Shown one piece after another: positions 25,311-34,308 of a stretch of DNA of 64,000 nt. Under the pieces are notes generated by a model. The model was not told the DNA's origin and did no database searches. It worked only from the letters and a program-made list of their open reading frames with translations. Where the stretch lies: assembly GCA_022843125.1 (NCBI GenBank), contig JALHOG010000010.1, positions 1-64,000 on the forward strand. Direction: 5' to 3'. Within the stretch, counting starts at the first letter, position 1. Each line of letters opens with the position of its first letter. Source of the stretch: Ilumatobacteraceae bacterium (lineage in GTDB: Bacteria; Actinomycetota; Acidimicrobiia; Acidimicrobiales; Ilumatobacteraceae). The translations under genes and the position numbers were made by a program.

Positions 25311-26326
25311 CGACCGTGCGCCGCTTCCGGGTCGGCGTACTGGTGGCGACCGCCGCCGTGGTCGGCATCCCTGGGCAGGCCCACGCCGATCCTGCGGGCC
25401 CCACCGAGTTCGTGACCGAGATCGTCAGCATCACGCCGGCGATCCCATCGATCGATCTCACGATCGAAGGCGGCGACTCGTTCGTGCGGATCGCCGTCGA
25501 CCCCGGCACCGAGGTGGTGGTGCTCGGGTACGACGACGAACCGGCCACGTTGATCGACGCCGACGGTCGTGTGTTCCAGAACCTGCGGTCGTTCGCCACC
25601 TACTACAACGACGAGCGTTACGGCACCGACGACATCCCCGACATCGTCGACAACGACGCCCCACCCGAGTGGCACGAGGTCGGGTCGGGCGGCACCTGGG
25701 CGTGGCATGACCATCGCGCCCACTGGATGGGCACCGAACCACCGACCGGGATGGAGCCGGGCGACCGGCTGCCCGAGCAGTCGATCCCGCTCGTCGTCGA
25801 CGGCCGCACGGTGTCGGTCACGGTCGTGTCGACCCTGATCGCCGACCCTTCCCCGTGGCCATCGCTGCTGGGGGCTGCGGCCGGCGCGGCGCTCGCGGCG
25901 CTCGCTGCGCTCCGACGGCACGTCACCGCCGCCGCCGGTGTCGTCGCGGTCACCGCTCTCGCCGTGGGCGGCGTCCAGTTCCTCTCGCTCCCCTCCGAGA
26001 CCGACCCCCGACCGATGTGGTGGCTGCCGCCGGCGGTCGCTGTCGCTGCGGCGGGCATGGCGTGGTGGTGGCGCCGGACACCGCTCTTTCGCGACGCCCT
26101 CGTCGCACTCGCCGCCGCACAGGTGCTGCTGTGGGTGTTCACGCGCCGGCTCACCTTCGTGAAGCCGGTGCTGCCCACCGATGCGCCGTTCTGGCTCGAC
26201 CGGCTGCTCAGTGCGAGCGTCGCGGCCGGCTCGCTCGTGCTGCTCGGCGTAGCGATGTCGTCGATGGTGCGAGCGGCGCGTCAGCCCGCGAGCGCGGCGT
26301 CGATGGCCGCGTCCAGGTCGTCCTGA
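25307..26326 (+). CDS. Conserved membrane protein with WAWHDHRxHWM motif
   Basis: 339 residues from the ATG overlapping the cupredoxin stop. A signal peptide (ending GQAHA) leads to an extracytoplasmic domain of about 170 residues with a dense motif, GTWAWHDHRAHWMG, whose three His and Trp residues look suited to metal binding. Four to five membrane helices follow. I have seen similar proteins beside Sco genes in actinobacteria but know no established function. As the last gene of the sigma-cytochrome-Sco-cupredoxin operon it may take part in copper handling or oxidase biogenesis (inference). Its 3' end overlaps the convergent thioredoxin-like gene by 46 bases. Confidence 0.72.
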   Translation: MTTVRRFRVGVLVATAAVVGIPGQAHADPAGPTEFVTEIVSITPAIPSIDLTIEGGDSFVRIAVDPGTEVVVLGYDDEPATLIDADGRVFQNLRSFATYYNDERYGTDDIPDIVDNDAPPEWHEVGSGGTWAWHDHRAHWMGTEPPTGMEPGDRLPEQSIPLVVDGRTVSVTVVSTLIADPSPWPSLLGAAAGAALAALAALRRHVTAAAGVVAVTALAVGGVQFLSLPSETDPRPMWWLPPAVAVAAAGMAWWWRRTPLFRDALVALAAAQVLLWVFTRRLTFVKPVLPTDAPFWLDRLLSASVAAGSLVLLGVAMSSMVRAARQPASAASMAASRSS

Positions 26327-26796
26327 TCCATCGGTCCGATGCGCCGGGTGGTGACCTGACCGCCGGCGTCGATGACGATCGTCACGGGGAGCGACACGGC
26401 CTCGAGTCCGGTCTGGGCGAACCCTTGCGGGTCGAGGAACTGGTCATAGGTGGCGCCGACCTCGTCGAGGAACTCGGCGGCCTGGTCGGCGTCCTCGCCG
26501 ATGTTGATGCCCAGGAACCGGACCTCGTCGCTGCGGGCGCGGTGCACCTCTTCGAAGTCGGGGATCTCGCGCCGGCACGGTACGCACCACGTGGCCCAGA
26601 GGTTGACCACCGCAGGGCCGTCGATCTCGTTCAACGAGATCGGGTTACCGCCATCGAGCGGCACGACGTCGACCGCAGGAAGGGTCGCGCCTGCGCCGGC
26701 GCCGTCCGATGGTCCGCAGGCCGCCGCACCCAGCACGGCAAGGGCCGCCAGCACGAGAACACGGCCGCGCGAGTTGAGCGCGATCGAGACGGTCAT
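26281..26796 (-). CDS. TlpA/ResA-type thioredoxin-like lipoprotein
   Basis: 171 residues from the ATG at 26796. The N-terminal signal ends at a lipobox GAAAC. The fold contains NLWATWCVPCRREIPDF (active-site C-V-P-C) and the cis-Pro region SLPVTIVID. Proteins of this type reduce extracytoplasmic thiols, for instance apocytochrome c before heme attachment or oxidase CuA cysteines. It lies between the cytochrome/Sco operon (convergent, 46-base overlap) and map. An upstream extension to 26907 is possible but would bury the signal peptide. Confidence 0.85.
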   Translation of the reverse strand: MTVSIALNSRGRVLVLAALAVLGAAACGPSDGAGAGATLPAVDVVPLDGGNPISLNEIDGPAVVNLWATWCVPCRREIPDFEEVHRARSDEVRFLGINIGEDADQAAEFLDEVGATYDQFLDPQGFAQTGLEAVSLPVTIVIDAGGQVTTRRIGPMDQDDLDAAIDAALAG

Positions 26797-26845
26797 GGTG
26801 ACGAGGTCGTCCGAGGCGACCGGATGGTTCCGCAGATCGGGTGGA

Positions 26846-27832
26846 TCAACGGTGCCACGGCGCAGACGGCGAGACTGCACCCTCGCCGCCGGTGAGCACA
26901 TCGACACCGTCGTCGGTCACGAGCACGGTGTGCTCGAACTGGGCGGTGCGCTTGCCGTCGGCGGTGACCGCAGTCCAGTCGTCGTCCCAGCTCTTGTGCT
27001 GCCAGGCGCCGAGCGTGATCATCGGCTCGATCGTGAAGGTCATGCCGGGACGCATGATCATCGTGTTGCGCGAGTCGTAGTAGTGCAGCACCTGGATGTC
27101 TCCGTGGAACTGCTCACCGATGCCATGGCCCACGAACGCCCGGACGACACCCAGGCGGTGGGTCTTGGCGTGCTCCTCGATCGCGCGGCCGATGTCGCTG
27201 ATCGGGCGGCCGGGCTTGACCGCCTCGATGCCCTTCCACATGCACTCCTCGGTGATCCGCACGAGCTCGCGGCTCTGCGGATCGACGTCGCCGACGAAGA
27301 AGGTGGCATTGGTGTCGCCGTGGACGCCACCGATGTACGCCGTGACGTCGAGGTTCATGATGTCGCCATCCTGCATGGGACGCGAATCGGGGATGCCGTG
27401 GCAGATCACTTCGTTGGCCGAGGTGCACAGGCTCTTGGGGTAGCCGTGGTAGTTGAGCGTGCTCGGGTAGGAGCCACGTTCGATGTAGAGCTGATGGCAG
27501 TAGGCGTCGACCTCTTCGGTCGTCATGCCTGGCCGGAGGGACTCGCCGGTGAGCCGCAGGATCTCGGCGGCGACCTTGCCGGCGTGCCGCATGCGCTCGA
27601 TCACCTCGGGTGACTTGATGCGGGGTTCGTCCCAGTGCTCGACCACACCGGTGTCGGCGTAGTGCGGGCGCTCGATCTCGGACGGGACGGATCGCATCGG
27701 CGACACGACTCCGGGCAGGACGCGACCCTCGCTGCGCTTGTGGCAGCGCTTGTACTTGCGTCCGCTGCCGCACCAACACGACTCGTTGGCCTGCGGGAGC
27801 ACGGCGGGCGGGTGCTGGACGGTCCGCATCAT
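26846..27832 (-). CDS. map: Type I methionine aminopeptidase with N-terminal SEC-C zinc motif
   Basis: About 328 residues starting MMRTVQ (ATG 27832 or 27829). Residues 15-35 hold a SEC-C-type motif CWCGSGRKYKRCH, which may bind zinc and the ribosome, as seen in other long MetAPs. The peptidase domain has the five metal ligands: Asp in NLDVTAY, Asp in VHGDTNATF, His in GHGIGEQFHG, Glu in FTIEPM and Glu in QFEHTVLV; the HGIP motif is also present. It removes N-terminal Met from new proteins. TAAACT lies 10 bases upstream of the start and may be its -10 region. Confidence 0.95.
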   Translation of the reverse strand: MMRTVQHPPAVLPQANESCWCGSGRKYKRCHKRSEGRVLPGVVSPMRSVPSEIERPHYADTGVVEHWDEPRIKSPEVIERMRHAGKVAAEILRLTGESLRPGMTTEEVDAYCHQLYIERGSYPSTLNYHGYPKSLCTSANEVICHGIPDSRPMQDGDIMNLDVTAYIGGVHGDTNATFFVGDVDPQSRELVRITEECMWKGIEAVKPGRPISDIGRAIEEHAKTHRLGVVRAFVGHGIGEQFHGDIQVLHYYDSRNTMIMRPGMTFTIEPMITLGAWQHKSWDDDWTAVTADGKRTAQFEHTVLVTDDGVDVLTGGEGAVSPSAPWHR

Positions 27833-27902
27833 CAGGCCGGTCAGTTTACGAGCCGTCGGCGGAGGTGCGACATCGACCGTGGATGCTCCGCGCTGCGACT
27901 GG

Positions 27903-28508
27903 TCAGTTCGCTCCGAGTAGCCGCTGTGCACCGGCCTCGGTGAACGCAACCGCCGGATCGAGGAGCCGATCCCGCATCTCTGGGCGACGGTCGGCATCGA
28001 GGTGGCAGTACTCGCGAACGACCGCCATCCCGATCAGCACCATCATCCGTGCGACATCGCTCTTGGCCGCGTGGTCTTCGGGGTACCAGGGTTCGATCAC
28101 CCGCAGAGAGATCTGGGACCAGCCGGGGACACCGACGAGCGACCGGTCGCGGATCTCGGTATCGGGGCTCTCGTACTCGCGCCATTGGATGCGCCACACG
28201 TCGGGGTTGGTGTCGACGTCATCGAACAGAGCCAGAAGCAGCCCTCGATAGGCGTCGGCGAACGAATCGCACGTCTGCCCGGCGACGTACGCCTTGATGC
28301 GCATGTGGCGGGCTTCGATCGTCTGGTCGAAGATCTCGAGGAGGACCTCGCGCTTGTTCGAGAACTGGTGGTAGAAGCTCCCGACGCTGACACCAGCCGG
28401 TGTGAGAATGTGCTCGGTCAGATTGGTTGCTTCATAACCACGCTCAGCGAACGCCCGCTTTGCCTGACTGAGGATCTTCTCGCGTGTCCGTCGGGCTCGG
28501 GCCTGCAC
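27903..28508 (-). CDS. TetR-family transcriptional regulator
   Basis: 201 residues from the GTG at 28508. N-terminal TetR HTH: RRTREKILSQAKRAFAERGY then GVSVGSFYHQFSNKREVL, with the recognition helix at about residues 40-48. The C-terminal ligand-binding region (residues 60-195) is helical and not assignable. The 70 bases upstream contain the palindrome TATCGATA (about 28538-28545) that could be an operator for autoregulation, though this is weak. Targets are unknown; the neighbours are map and a two-component system. Confidence 0.88.
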   Translation of the reverse strand: MQARARRTREKILSQAKRAFAERGYEATNLTEHILTPAGVSVGSFYHQFSNKREVLLEIFDQTIEARHMRIKAYVAGQTCDSFADAYRGLLLALFDDVDTNPDVWRIQWREYESPDTEIRDRSLVGVPGWSQISLRVIEPWYPEDHAAKSDVARMMVLIGMAVVREYCHLDADRRPEMRDRLLDPAVAFTEAGAQRLLGAN

Positions 28509-28575
28509 AATCGGTGGTCGGGACGTGGCAGGTGGTGTATCGATATCCCCACCTTACCGGCCGCGACATGTCCTG

Positions 28576-29601
28576 TTAAGGACCGGAGGGATCGACGGGG
28601 AGCGCGAGCTCCACCACTCCCGATAGCGAACTCACGATTCCAATTTCACCACCGTGAGCGCGCACGATTCCGGCGGCGATGGCCAGTCCGAGACCGGCGG
28701 TTCCGGTCCGCCGATCGCGCGCAGCGTCACCACGCGTGAACGGCTCGAATGCGTGCGCTGCGATCTCCGGTGGGAATCCCGCCCCGCAATCGGTCACACG
28801 TAGCGTCGCTGCTGCGGCGTCGAGCGCGACGGTGACGGTCACCGCCGTGGCCGGCGGGGTGTGCCGGATCGCGTTGTCGAGCAGATTCCGGATCACCCTG
28901 CCGAGCTGCGAGTGGTCGCCGTGCACGAGTACGCGCTCGGTGGCCTCGAGGCGCAGCGCCACTCTGGAGCGGTCGGCGAGCGGCCGCACCGTCTCGATCG
29001 CTTCGTCGGCGAGTTCGGTGAGGTCGACGCTGCCCATCCGCAGTTCGAGCGTCCCGCTGGTCAGCCGGGTGTGGAGCTGTAGATCCTCGACCAGCGACGC
29101 CAGCGCGGAGATCTGGTGCTCCATCCCGCTCAGCGACGCGTGCGGGTCGACGGCGACGCCGTCGCGCAGTGCCTCCACCGACGCACGCAGCGCGGCGAGC
29201 GGTGTGCGCAGGTCGTGCGAGATCGACGACAGCATGAGCGTCCGCTCGAGCTCGACAGCACCGAGGCGCTCCACCATGCGGTCGAACTCACGAGCCGCGT
29301 CACCCAACTCGTCGCGGCGTTCCACGCCGCTGCGCGCCGCGAGGTCGCCGCCCGCCACCCGGCGTGCAGCCGTCGACAGCCGCTCGGCGTCGCGTGCGAT
29401 CGGGGTCGACAGCACGTGCGCGGCGAGCGCAGCGGCGATCGCGGCCGGCGCCATGATCCACAGCAGGAGGCCGAGATCCTGGTCGTTGATGAACATCTGC
29501 TGGGCGGCGATGATGATCATCACCATGGCCGTGGCCAGCACGCCGAGCGACGCCCACATGAAGCGGCGCCCGAGACGGTTCAGCCGCCAGGCGCCGCTCA
29601 T
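28576..29601 (-). CDS. Sensor histidine kinase (HAMP-HisKA-HATPase)
   Basis: 341 residues from the ATG at 29601, which overlaps the response regulator stop (ATGA). Two membrane helices (about residues 15-32 and 45-65) with almost no extracytoplasmic loop are followed by a HAMP region (ARRVAGGDLAARSGV). The H-box is SSISHDLRTPLAAL, the N-box NLLDNAIRHTPP, and G boxes DCGAGFPPE and GTAGLGLAI. The short sensor loop suggests it senses a signal in the membrane or through a partner. It pairs with the OmpR-type regulator just upstream. Confidence 0.92.
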   Translation of the reverse strand: MSGAWRLNRLGRRFMWASLGVLATAMVMIIIAAQQMFINDQDLGLLLWIMAPAAIAAALAAHVLSTPIARDAERLSTAARRVAGGDLAARSGVERRDELGDAAREFDRMVERLGAVELERTLMLSSISHDLRTPLAALRASVEALRDGVAVDPHASLSGMEHQISALASLVEDLQLHTRLTSGTLELRMGSVDLTELADEAIETVRPLADRSRVALRLEATERVLVHGDHSQLGRVIRNLLDNAIRHTPPATAVTVTVALDAAAATLRVTDCGAGFPPEIAAHAFEPFTRGDAARDRRTGTAGLGLAIAAGIVRAHGGEIGIVSSLSGVVELALPVDPSGP

Positions 29602-30299
29602 GGCTCGAACCGGTAGCCGACGCCCCACACGGTGGTGATCCACCTGGGCCGTTCGGGGTCGACCTCGATCTTGTTGCGGATCCGGCGTACGTGCACCGTG
29701 ACCGTTGCCGGATCCTGCCAGTCGGGTGACGACTGCCAGACGTCGCGCAGCAGATCGGAGCGGGAGAACACCTCACGTGGCGAGGCCGCCAGGTGCGCGA
29801 GCACATCGAACTCCTTGGGCGTCATCTCCACGAGCGCGCCCCGGCAGCGCACCTCACGCGCCCGAGTGTCGATCATGAGGTCGCCGAAGTCGTGCGCAAC
29901 AGCAGCGACAGGTGGTCGAGGAGCAGCCCGTCGGAGGACGCCGTTGACCCGTGCGGCGAGCTCACGCGGAGAGAACGGCTTGACGACATAGTCGTCGGCG
30001 CCGAGCTCGAGGCCCGCAACGCGGTCGACCTCGTCGGCGCGGGCGGTCAACATGATCACGGGCAGGTCGCCGCGTCCGCGGATGTAGCGGAGGATGTCGA
30101 GCCCGCTCACGCCGGGCAGCATCATGTCGAGCACCACGAGGTCGAAACGCTCGGCGTCGAGCAGTTCCAGCGCGACCGGACCGTCACCGGCCTCGCTCAC
30201 CTCGTGCCCGTCGCGACGAAGGTACCCCGCGACCACCTCACGAACGGTCGGCTCGTCGTCGACGACGAGGACCCGAGTGGACTGTTGCGTCGGGCTCAT
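29598..30299 (-). CDS. OmpR/PhoB-family response regulator
   Basis: 233 residues. Receiver domain: VLVVDDEPTVRE (acidic pocket), LVVLDMMLPG (phospho-acceptor Asp near 58), MLTARAD and VKPFSPREL (Lys). The C-terminal winged helix (about residues 135-230) has EMTPKEFDVLAHLA and a TVTVHVRRIRNKIEVD recognition helix followed by TVWGVGYRF. A GGAG element lies a few bases before the ATG, so this gene has a leader. It is translationally coupled to the histidine kinase gene. Confidence 0.94.
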   Translation of the reverse strand: MSPTQQSTRVLVVDDEPTVREVVAGYLRRDGHEVSEAGDGPVALELLDAERFDLVVLDMMLPGVSGLDILRYIRGRGDLPVIMLTARADEVDRVAGLELGADDYVVKPFSPRELAARVNGVLRRAAPRPPVAAVAHDFGDLMIDTRAREVRCRGALVEMTPKEFDVLAHLAASPREVFSRSDLLRDVWQSSPDWQDPATVTVHVRRIRNKIEVDPERPRWITTVWGVGYRFEP

Positions 30300-30378
30300 G
30301 GTGCTCCAGCGTGGTCGGACGTGGCCCGGCGAGCAACCCTGTCAGACGATCGTTTCGAGATCGTTCTCCGTACGGGGC

Positions 30379-31035
30379 TCAGGGGGCGAGCCGCTGGACG
30401 ACCCAGCGTTCGACCTCGCGACGGTAGGCGAGACGGTCGTGGAGACGGCTCGGACGGCCCTGCCAGAACTCCCACTCGGTCGGCGTCAGCCGCCAACCGC
30501 CCCAATGCGGCGGCCGCGGCACGATGTCGCTGAAGCGTGCGTCGGCCTCTGCGACACGTCGCTCGAGTTCGGTGCGATCGGCGATGACGTCGGACTGCGG
30601 CGAGGCCCACGCACCGATCTGGCTACCTCGCGGGCGCGATGCGAAGTACTCGTCGCTCTCGGCTGCGCTCACCTGGGCGACCTCGCCTCGGACGCGCACC
30701 TGGCGGTGGAGGTCGAGCCAGGCGAACGTGGCCGCCGCGACCGGGCGAGCAGTGAGCTGCTCGCTCTTCGTCGAGCGGTAGTTGGTGAAGAACGTGAAGC
30801 CGAGCTCGTCGGCTCCACGCACCAGCACGATCCGCGCATCCGGGACCCCATCGGCACCGATGGTCGACATCGTCATCGCGTTGGGTTCGGCGACGTCGGC
30901 CGCGAACGCATCGTCGTGCCACCGGTGCCACTGCCGCATCGGGTCGGGGTCGACGTCACCGAGGTCGAGCCCAGCGGTCTCGTACTGCACTCGCCGGTCT
31001 CGTAGCCGGGAACGATCGGCAGCCCAGTCGGTCAC
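30379..31035 (-). CDS. pdxH: Pyridoxamine 5'-phosphate oxidase
   Basis: 218 residues from the GTG at 31035, 5 bases after the serS stop. FMN enzyme that oxidises pyridoxine/pyridoxamine phosphate to pyridoxal phosphate. Motifs: MTMSTIGADGVPDARIVLV, FFTNYRSTKSEQL, FAWLDLHRQVRVRGEV, SRPRGSQIGAWASPQS, and the C-terminal EFWQGRPSRLHDR followed by W-V-V-Q-R-L-A-P, all characteristic of PdxH. The end of the gene is the last member of the long minus-strand cox-serS-pdxH block. Confidence 0.94.
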   Translation of the reverse strand: MTDWAADRSRLRDRRVQYETAGLDLGDVDPDPMRQWHRWHDDAFAADVAEPNAMTMSTIGADGVPDARIVLVRGADELGFTFFTNYRSTKSEQLTARPVAAATFAWLDLHRQVRVRGEVAQVSAAESDEYFASRPRGSQIGAWASPQSDVIADRTELERRVAEADARFSDIVPRPPHWGGWRLTPTEWEFWQGRPSRLHDRLAYRREVERWVVQRLAP

Positions 31036-31040
31036 GGCGG

Positions 31041-32345
31041 CTACCGCGGTTCGATTCGCGTGATGCCGCGCATGTACGGGAGGAGTGCCGCGGGGACGGT
31101 GACGCTGCCGTCGGCGTTGCGATAGTTCTCGACGATCGCGGCCCACACCCGCGGGACCGCCAGCGCTGAGCCGTTGAGCGTGTGCACCAACTGTGTGCCC
31201 TTCTGCGGCTTGCCGTCGGCGTCGACGGCCCGGTAGCGGATATTGGCCCGGCGAGCCTGATAGTCGCTGAACCAGCTGATCGACGAGACCTCGAGCCAGG
31301 CATCGGCACCGGGGGCGTACACCTCGATGTCGAAGCTGCGATGGTGGCTCTGGCCCATGTCTCCCGTGCAGATCTCGATGATGCGGTAGGGCAGTTCGAG
31401 CGCGGCGATCGTGGCCTCGACACGGCCGACCATCTCATCGAGGAGCGCGGGCGCCTGCTCGGCGGTGGCGAGCGCGAGGATCTCGACCTTGTCGAACTCG
31501 TGGGCGCGGAGCATGCCGCGCGTGTCGCGCCCGGCCGATCCGGCCTCGCGCCGATAGCACGGGCTGTACGCCATGAAGCGCATCGGCAGCTGCGCCTGCT
31601 CGAGCACCTCGCCGGCGTAGATCGACGTGAGTGGCACCTCGGCAGTCGGGATGCACCAGAGGTCGTCGCGTTCGATGGCGAAGGCGTCGTCGGCGAACTT
31701 CGGGAGCTGACCGGTGGACGTGAGCGTCGCCGTCGACACCAGCGTCGGGGGCCTGATCTCCTCGAACGCGTCGGCGTTGCGGTCGAGGGCGAGCTGGCAG
31801 AGGGCCCGCACCATCGTGGCGCCCGCTCCGCGCTGCATGGTCCACATCGACTGGGCGATCTTCGTGGCGCGCTCGTTGTCGAGGATGCCGAGCGCGGTGG
31901 CGGTCTCCCAGTGCGGCACACGCTGGTGATCGGGGAACGAGTCGGGCACGAACGGACCGGTGACCACCGGATTGTCGGCATCGCCCGCGCCGTCGGGCGC
32001 GTGTTCGCTCGGCAGGTTCGGGATGACGAGCAGTTCCTGGCGGAGCGCCTCGCTGACCGTGTCGTGCTCGGCGGCGAGCGTGCGCTCCTGCTCGCCGATC
32101 GTGCGGCTGTCAGCCTGAAGAGCTTCGGCGCCCTGCACGTCGCCGTCGCGCCGGAGTTGGCCGACCCGCTTGGAGATGTCGTTGACCTGGGCGCGCAGGG
32201 TGTCGCGCTCGGTGCCGATGTCGCGCAGGCGGGCGTCGAGATGGTGCGCCCGTTCGAGCGAATCCAGGACCTCCTGCTTGCCCCGCCGCGCGAGCGCGGC
32301 ACGAACGGCCTCGTAGTCGGTGCGGATCACCCGAACGTCGATCAC
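31041..32345 (-). CDS. serS: Seryl-tRNA synthetase
   Basis: 434 residues from the GTG at 32345. The N-terminal long coiled-coil arm (about residues 30-105) binds the tRNA-Ser variable arm. Class II catalytic motifs: PCYRREAGSAGRDTRGMLRA (motif 2 region) with HEFDKVEI, and the C-terminal GSALAVPRVWAAIVENY (motif 3 region). TAGCCT lies 6 bases before the GTG, so it may have its own leaderless promoter even though ctaG ends 28 bases upstream on the same strand. Confidence 0.97.
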   Translation of the reverse strand: MIDVRVIRTDYEAVRAALARRGKQEVLDSLERAHHLDARLRDIGTERDTLRAQVNDISKRVGQLRRDGDVQGAEALQADSRTIGEQERTLAAEHDTVSEALRQELLVIPNLPSEHAPDGAGDADNPVVTGPFVPDSFPDHQRVPHWETATALGILDNERATKIAQSMWTMQRGAGATMVRALCQLALDRNADAFEEIRPPTLVSTATLTSTGQLPKFADDAFAIERDDLWCIPTAEVPLTSIYAGEVLEQAQLPMRFMAYSPCYRREAGSAGRDTRGMLRAHEFDKVEILALATAEQAPALLDEMVGRVEATIAALELPYRIIEICTGDMGQSHHRSFDIEVYAPGADAWLEVSSISWFSDYQARRANIRYRAVDADGKPQKGTQLVHTLNGSALAVPRVWAAIVENYRNADGSVTVPAALLPYMRGITRIEPR

Positions 32346-32351
32346 ACGACG

Positions 32352-32357
32352 AGGCTA
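32352..32357 (-). promoter_or_regulatory. Leaderless-type -10 hexamer for serS
   Basis: TAGCCT on the minus strand, 6 bases before the GTG at 32345. Confidence 0.45.
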
Positions 32358-32373
32358 GTCCCGGTTGTCGCGC

Positions 32374-33318
32374 TCAGTCGCGGGGCGGGACGCTCTGGGC
32401 GAATGCGCGATCGACGTCGGCCGTGGTGAGCGGGAAGTCGTCGTTGCCGACGATCTCCGCATCGGGGATCGTGGCACCCCGCCGATAGTTGTGCGACTCG
32501 TCGAAGCGGGCCGCGAACTTCGTGAAGAAGAGGTAGATCACGATCGACCATAGGAAGACACCGCCACCCGTCTTCATCACCGCACCTGCGAGCTGTTGGT
32601 CGCTCGTGACACCGATGCCCCACAGGCGCACGGGCGTGTCGTACGCCTTGTAGACGACGCCCTCGGCGAAGGTGAGCCACGCCGCCGGGATCGTGGGGAC
32701 CACCGACTGGAGGAAGAGGTAGATCATCCCGCCGCCGATGCCCATCCGGAACTCGGGGACCGGCCCGCAGATCGGCATCCACATCAGCAGCGACGACGTG
32801 ACGGCCAGCACGTGCAGGAGGTAGTGCAGAGCGCCGTTCTGCACCGACTCGTTGACGAGCATCGGGATGTGCAGGATCATCACCGTCGCATTGAAGATCA
32901 CGCCGGCGATGACCGGCTTCGCGAACCAGCGAACCGTGTGGAACAGCGCACCGTCACCGAGCAACACCCGGGCCAACCACATCGGGGTCGCCATCAGGGC
33001 CAGCGGCGGCAGGAAGTAGCTCAGCATCATGTGCTGGAGCATGTGTGCGGAGTAGAGGTACTCCTCGCTCACATCGTGCATCGGCCAGTCGGAGGCGACC
33101 CACAGCATGAGGATGGCCCCGACGAAGCACCCGATGTGACGGCGGGTGACCACCGGTTGACCGGCCGGCACGGCCTTCGGCCCGATCACGCGGACCATGT
33201 AGATGTACGCCGCCGTGAGGAAGCCGACGAGCAACCAGACCTCGGGATGCCACTGGAACGCGAGCGGATCCACGAGGAGGTCGGCGGCGAGTGTGCTGAG
33301 GTGGGGGGTGTGCGCCAT
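32374..33318 (-). CDS. ctaG: CtaG-type (caa3) cytochrome c oxidase assembly membrane protein
   Basis: 314 residues with about seven membrane helices. The family core is clear: DWPMHDVSEEYLYSAHMLQH followed by MMLSYFLPPLALMATP, a His-rich region, and later LHYLLHVLAVTSSLLMW. In Bacillus-type systems CtaG is needed for the CuB centre of caa3 oxidase. An AAAGG ribosome site precedes the ATG. It is the last cox gene of the block, 12 bases after coxIV. Confidence 0.88.
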   Translation of the reverse strand: MAHTPHLSTLAADLLVDPLAFQWHPEVWLLVGFLTAAYIYMVRVIGPKAVPAGQPVVTRRHIGCFVGAILMLWVASDWPMHDVSEEYLYSAHMLQHMMLSYFLPPLALMATPMWLARVLLGDGALFHTVRWFAKPVIAGVIFNATVMILHIPMLVNESVQNGALHYLLHVLAVTSSLLMWMPICGPVPEFRMGIGGGMIYLFLQSVVPTIPAAWLTFAEGVVYKAYDTPVRLWGIGVTSDQQLAGAVMKTGGGVFLWSIVIYLFFTKFAARFDESHNYRRGATIPDAEIVGNDDFPLTTADVDRAFAQSVPPRD

Positions 33319-33330
33319 GAGGCGCCTTTC

Positions 33331-33669
33331 TCAGGCGTCGAAGAAGCGGAACGTCAACAGTGCGATGAAGTAGACGACGATGGCCAGGATCAGCCCCATG
33401 TAGAACATGATGCTGAAGAGACGGTTGTCGAACTTGAGGTGCATGAAGAACAGCACCACGGCCATGAACTTCACGACCATCAGCAGCAGGAGCACCGGGA
33501 TGAACAGCGGGCCCCAGAAGCCGATCGTGTAGCTCATCGCGATCTCGAGCGCCGTCACCAAGGCGAGCGCGATCGCGAGCTTGATGTAGCTGAGGTCGCT
33601 CCAGTGCTCCTCGTGCGCGTCGTCGTGAGCGGCGTCGGAGTGGGTTGCGGGCTGGGTGTCGGTCGCCAT
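33331..33669 (-). CDS. ctaF: Cytochrome c oxidase subunit IV (caa3/CtaF type)
   Basis: 112 residues: a His/Asp-rich N-terminal tail (HSDAAHDDAHEEHW), then three helices, with FFMHLKFDN between the second and third, which is typical of prokaryotic COX4. It is a small stabilising subunit of the oxidase. A GAGAGG-like ribosome site lies upstream of the ATG. It sits between subunit III and ctaG. Confidence 0.87.
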   Translation of the reverse strand: MATDTQPATHSDAAHDDAHEEHWSDLSYIKLAIALALVTALEIAMSYTIGFWGPLFIPVLLLLMVVKFMAVVLFFMHLKFDNRLFSIMFYMGLILAIVVYFIALLTFRFFDA

Positions 33670-33684
33670 GACGAACCTCTCGGA

Positions 33685-34308
33685 TCAGGCCGGGATCAGG
33701 TAGACGAGCGTGAAGATCAGGATCCACACGATGTCGACGAAGTGCCAGTAGAGGCCCACCATCTCGACGAGCTCGCTCTTGTCCTCGCCGGTGCGCCGCT
33801 TCATGAGGATGCCGACGACCGACAGGAGCATGATCACCCCGACCGTGACGTGAACACCGTGAAAGCCGGTCAGCGTGTAGAAGCTCGAGGAGAACAGGCT
33901 GGTGGTGAAGCCGAGGCCCTCTCGGTAGAAGACCGTGAACTCGTAGATCTGGCCGGCGACGAACAACGCGCCGAGCATCGCCGTGACGGTGAGCCACAGC
34001 GACGTGTTGCGGTCATCTCGGCGCTTGGCCGCGGTCACGGCGAGCACCATCGTGAGCGATGACATCAGCAGCACGAAGCTCGACGCCGACGTGAAGGGGA
34101 TGTCCCAGAGCTGGTCGGGGCCGAGGTTCTCGGAGTGACGGCCGCGATACAGCATGTAGGTCGAGATGAGGCCGCCGAACAGCAGGCACTCCGAACCGAG
34201 GAAGAGCCACATCGCCAACTTGTTGTTCGACAGGCCGGTCGTGGTGTGGTGGGTTCCGTGATCATCGTGACCGTGATCGGTCGCGGCGTGGACGGCAGTG
34301 TCAGCCAT
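33685..34308 (-). CDS. ctaE: Cytochrome c oxidase subunit III
   Basis: 207 residues, five helices as in actinobacterial/caa3 subunit III. The N-terminal tail is His-rich (DHGHDDHGTHHTT). Conserved motifs are LAMWLFLGSECLLFGGL (with the conserved Glu) and TGFHGVHVTVG. It overlaps the end of subunit I by 8 bases (34301-34308), implying translational coupling. Confidence 0.93.
   Translation of the reverse strand: MADTAVHAATDHGHDDHGTHHTTTGLSNNKLAMWLFLGSECLLFGGLISTYMLYRGRHSENLGPDQLWDIPFTSASSFVLLMSSLTMVLAVTAAKRRDDRNTSLWLTVTAMLGALFVAGQIYEFTVFYREGLGFTTSLFSSSFYTLTGFHGVHVTVGVIMLLSVVGILMKRRTGEDKSELVEMVGLYWHFVDIVWILIFTLVYLIPA

Noticed and set aside
28538-28545. TATCGATA palindrome upstream of the TetR gene as an operator
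   Set aside because: Eight bases is too short to be more than chance in a 67-base region; mentioned only as a weak hint.
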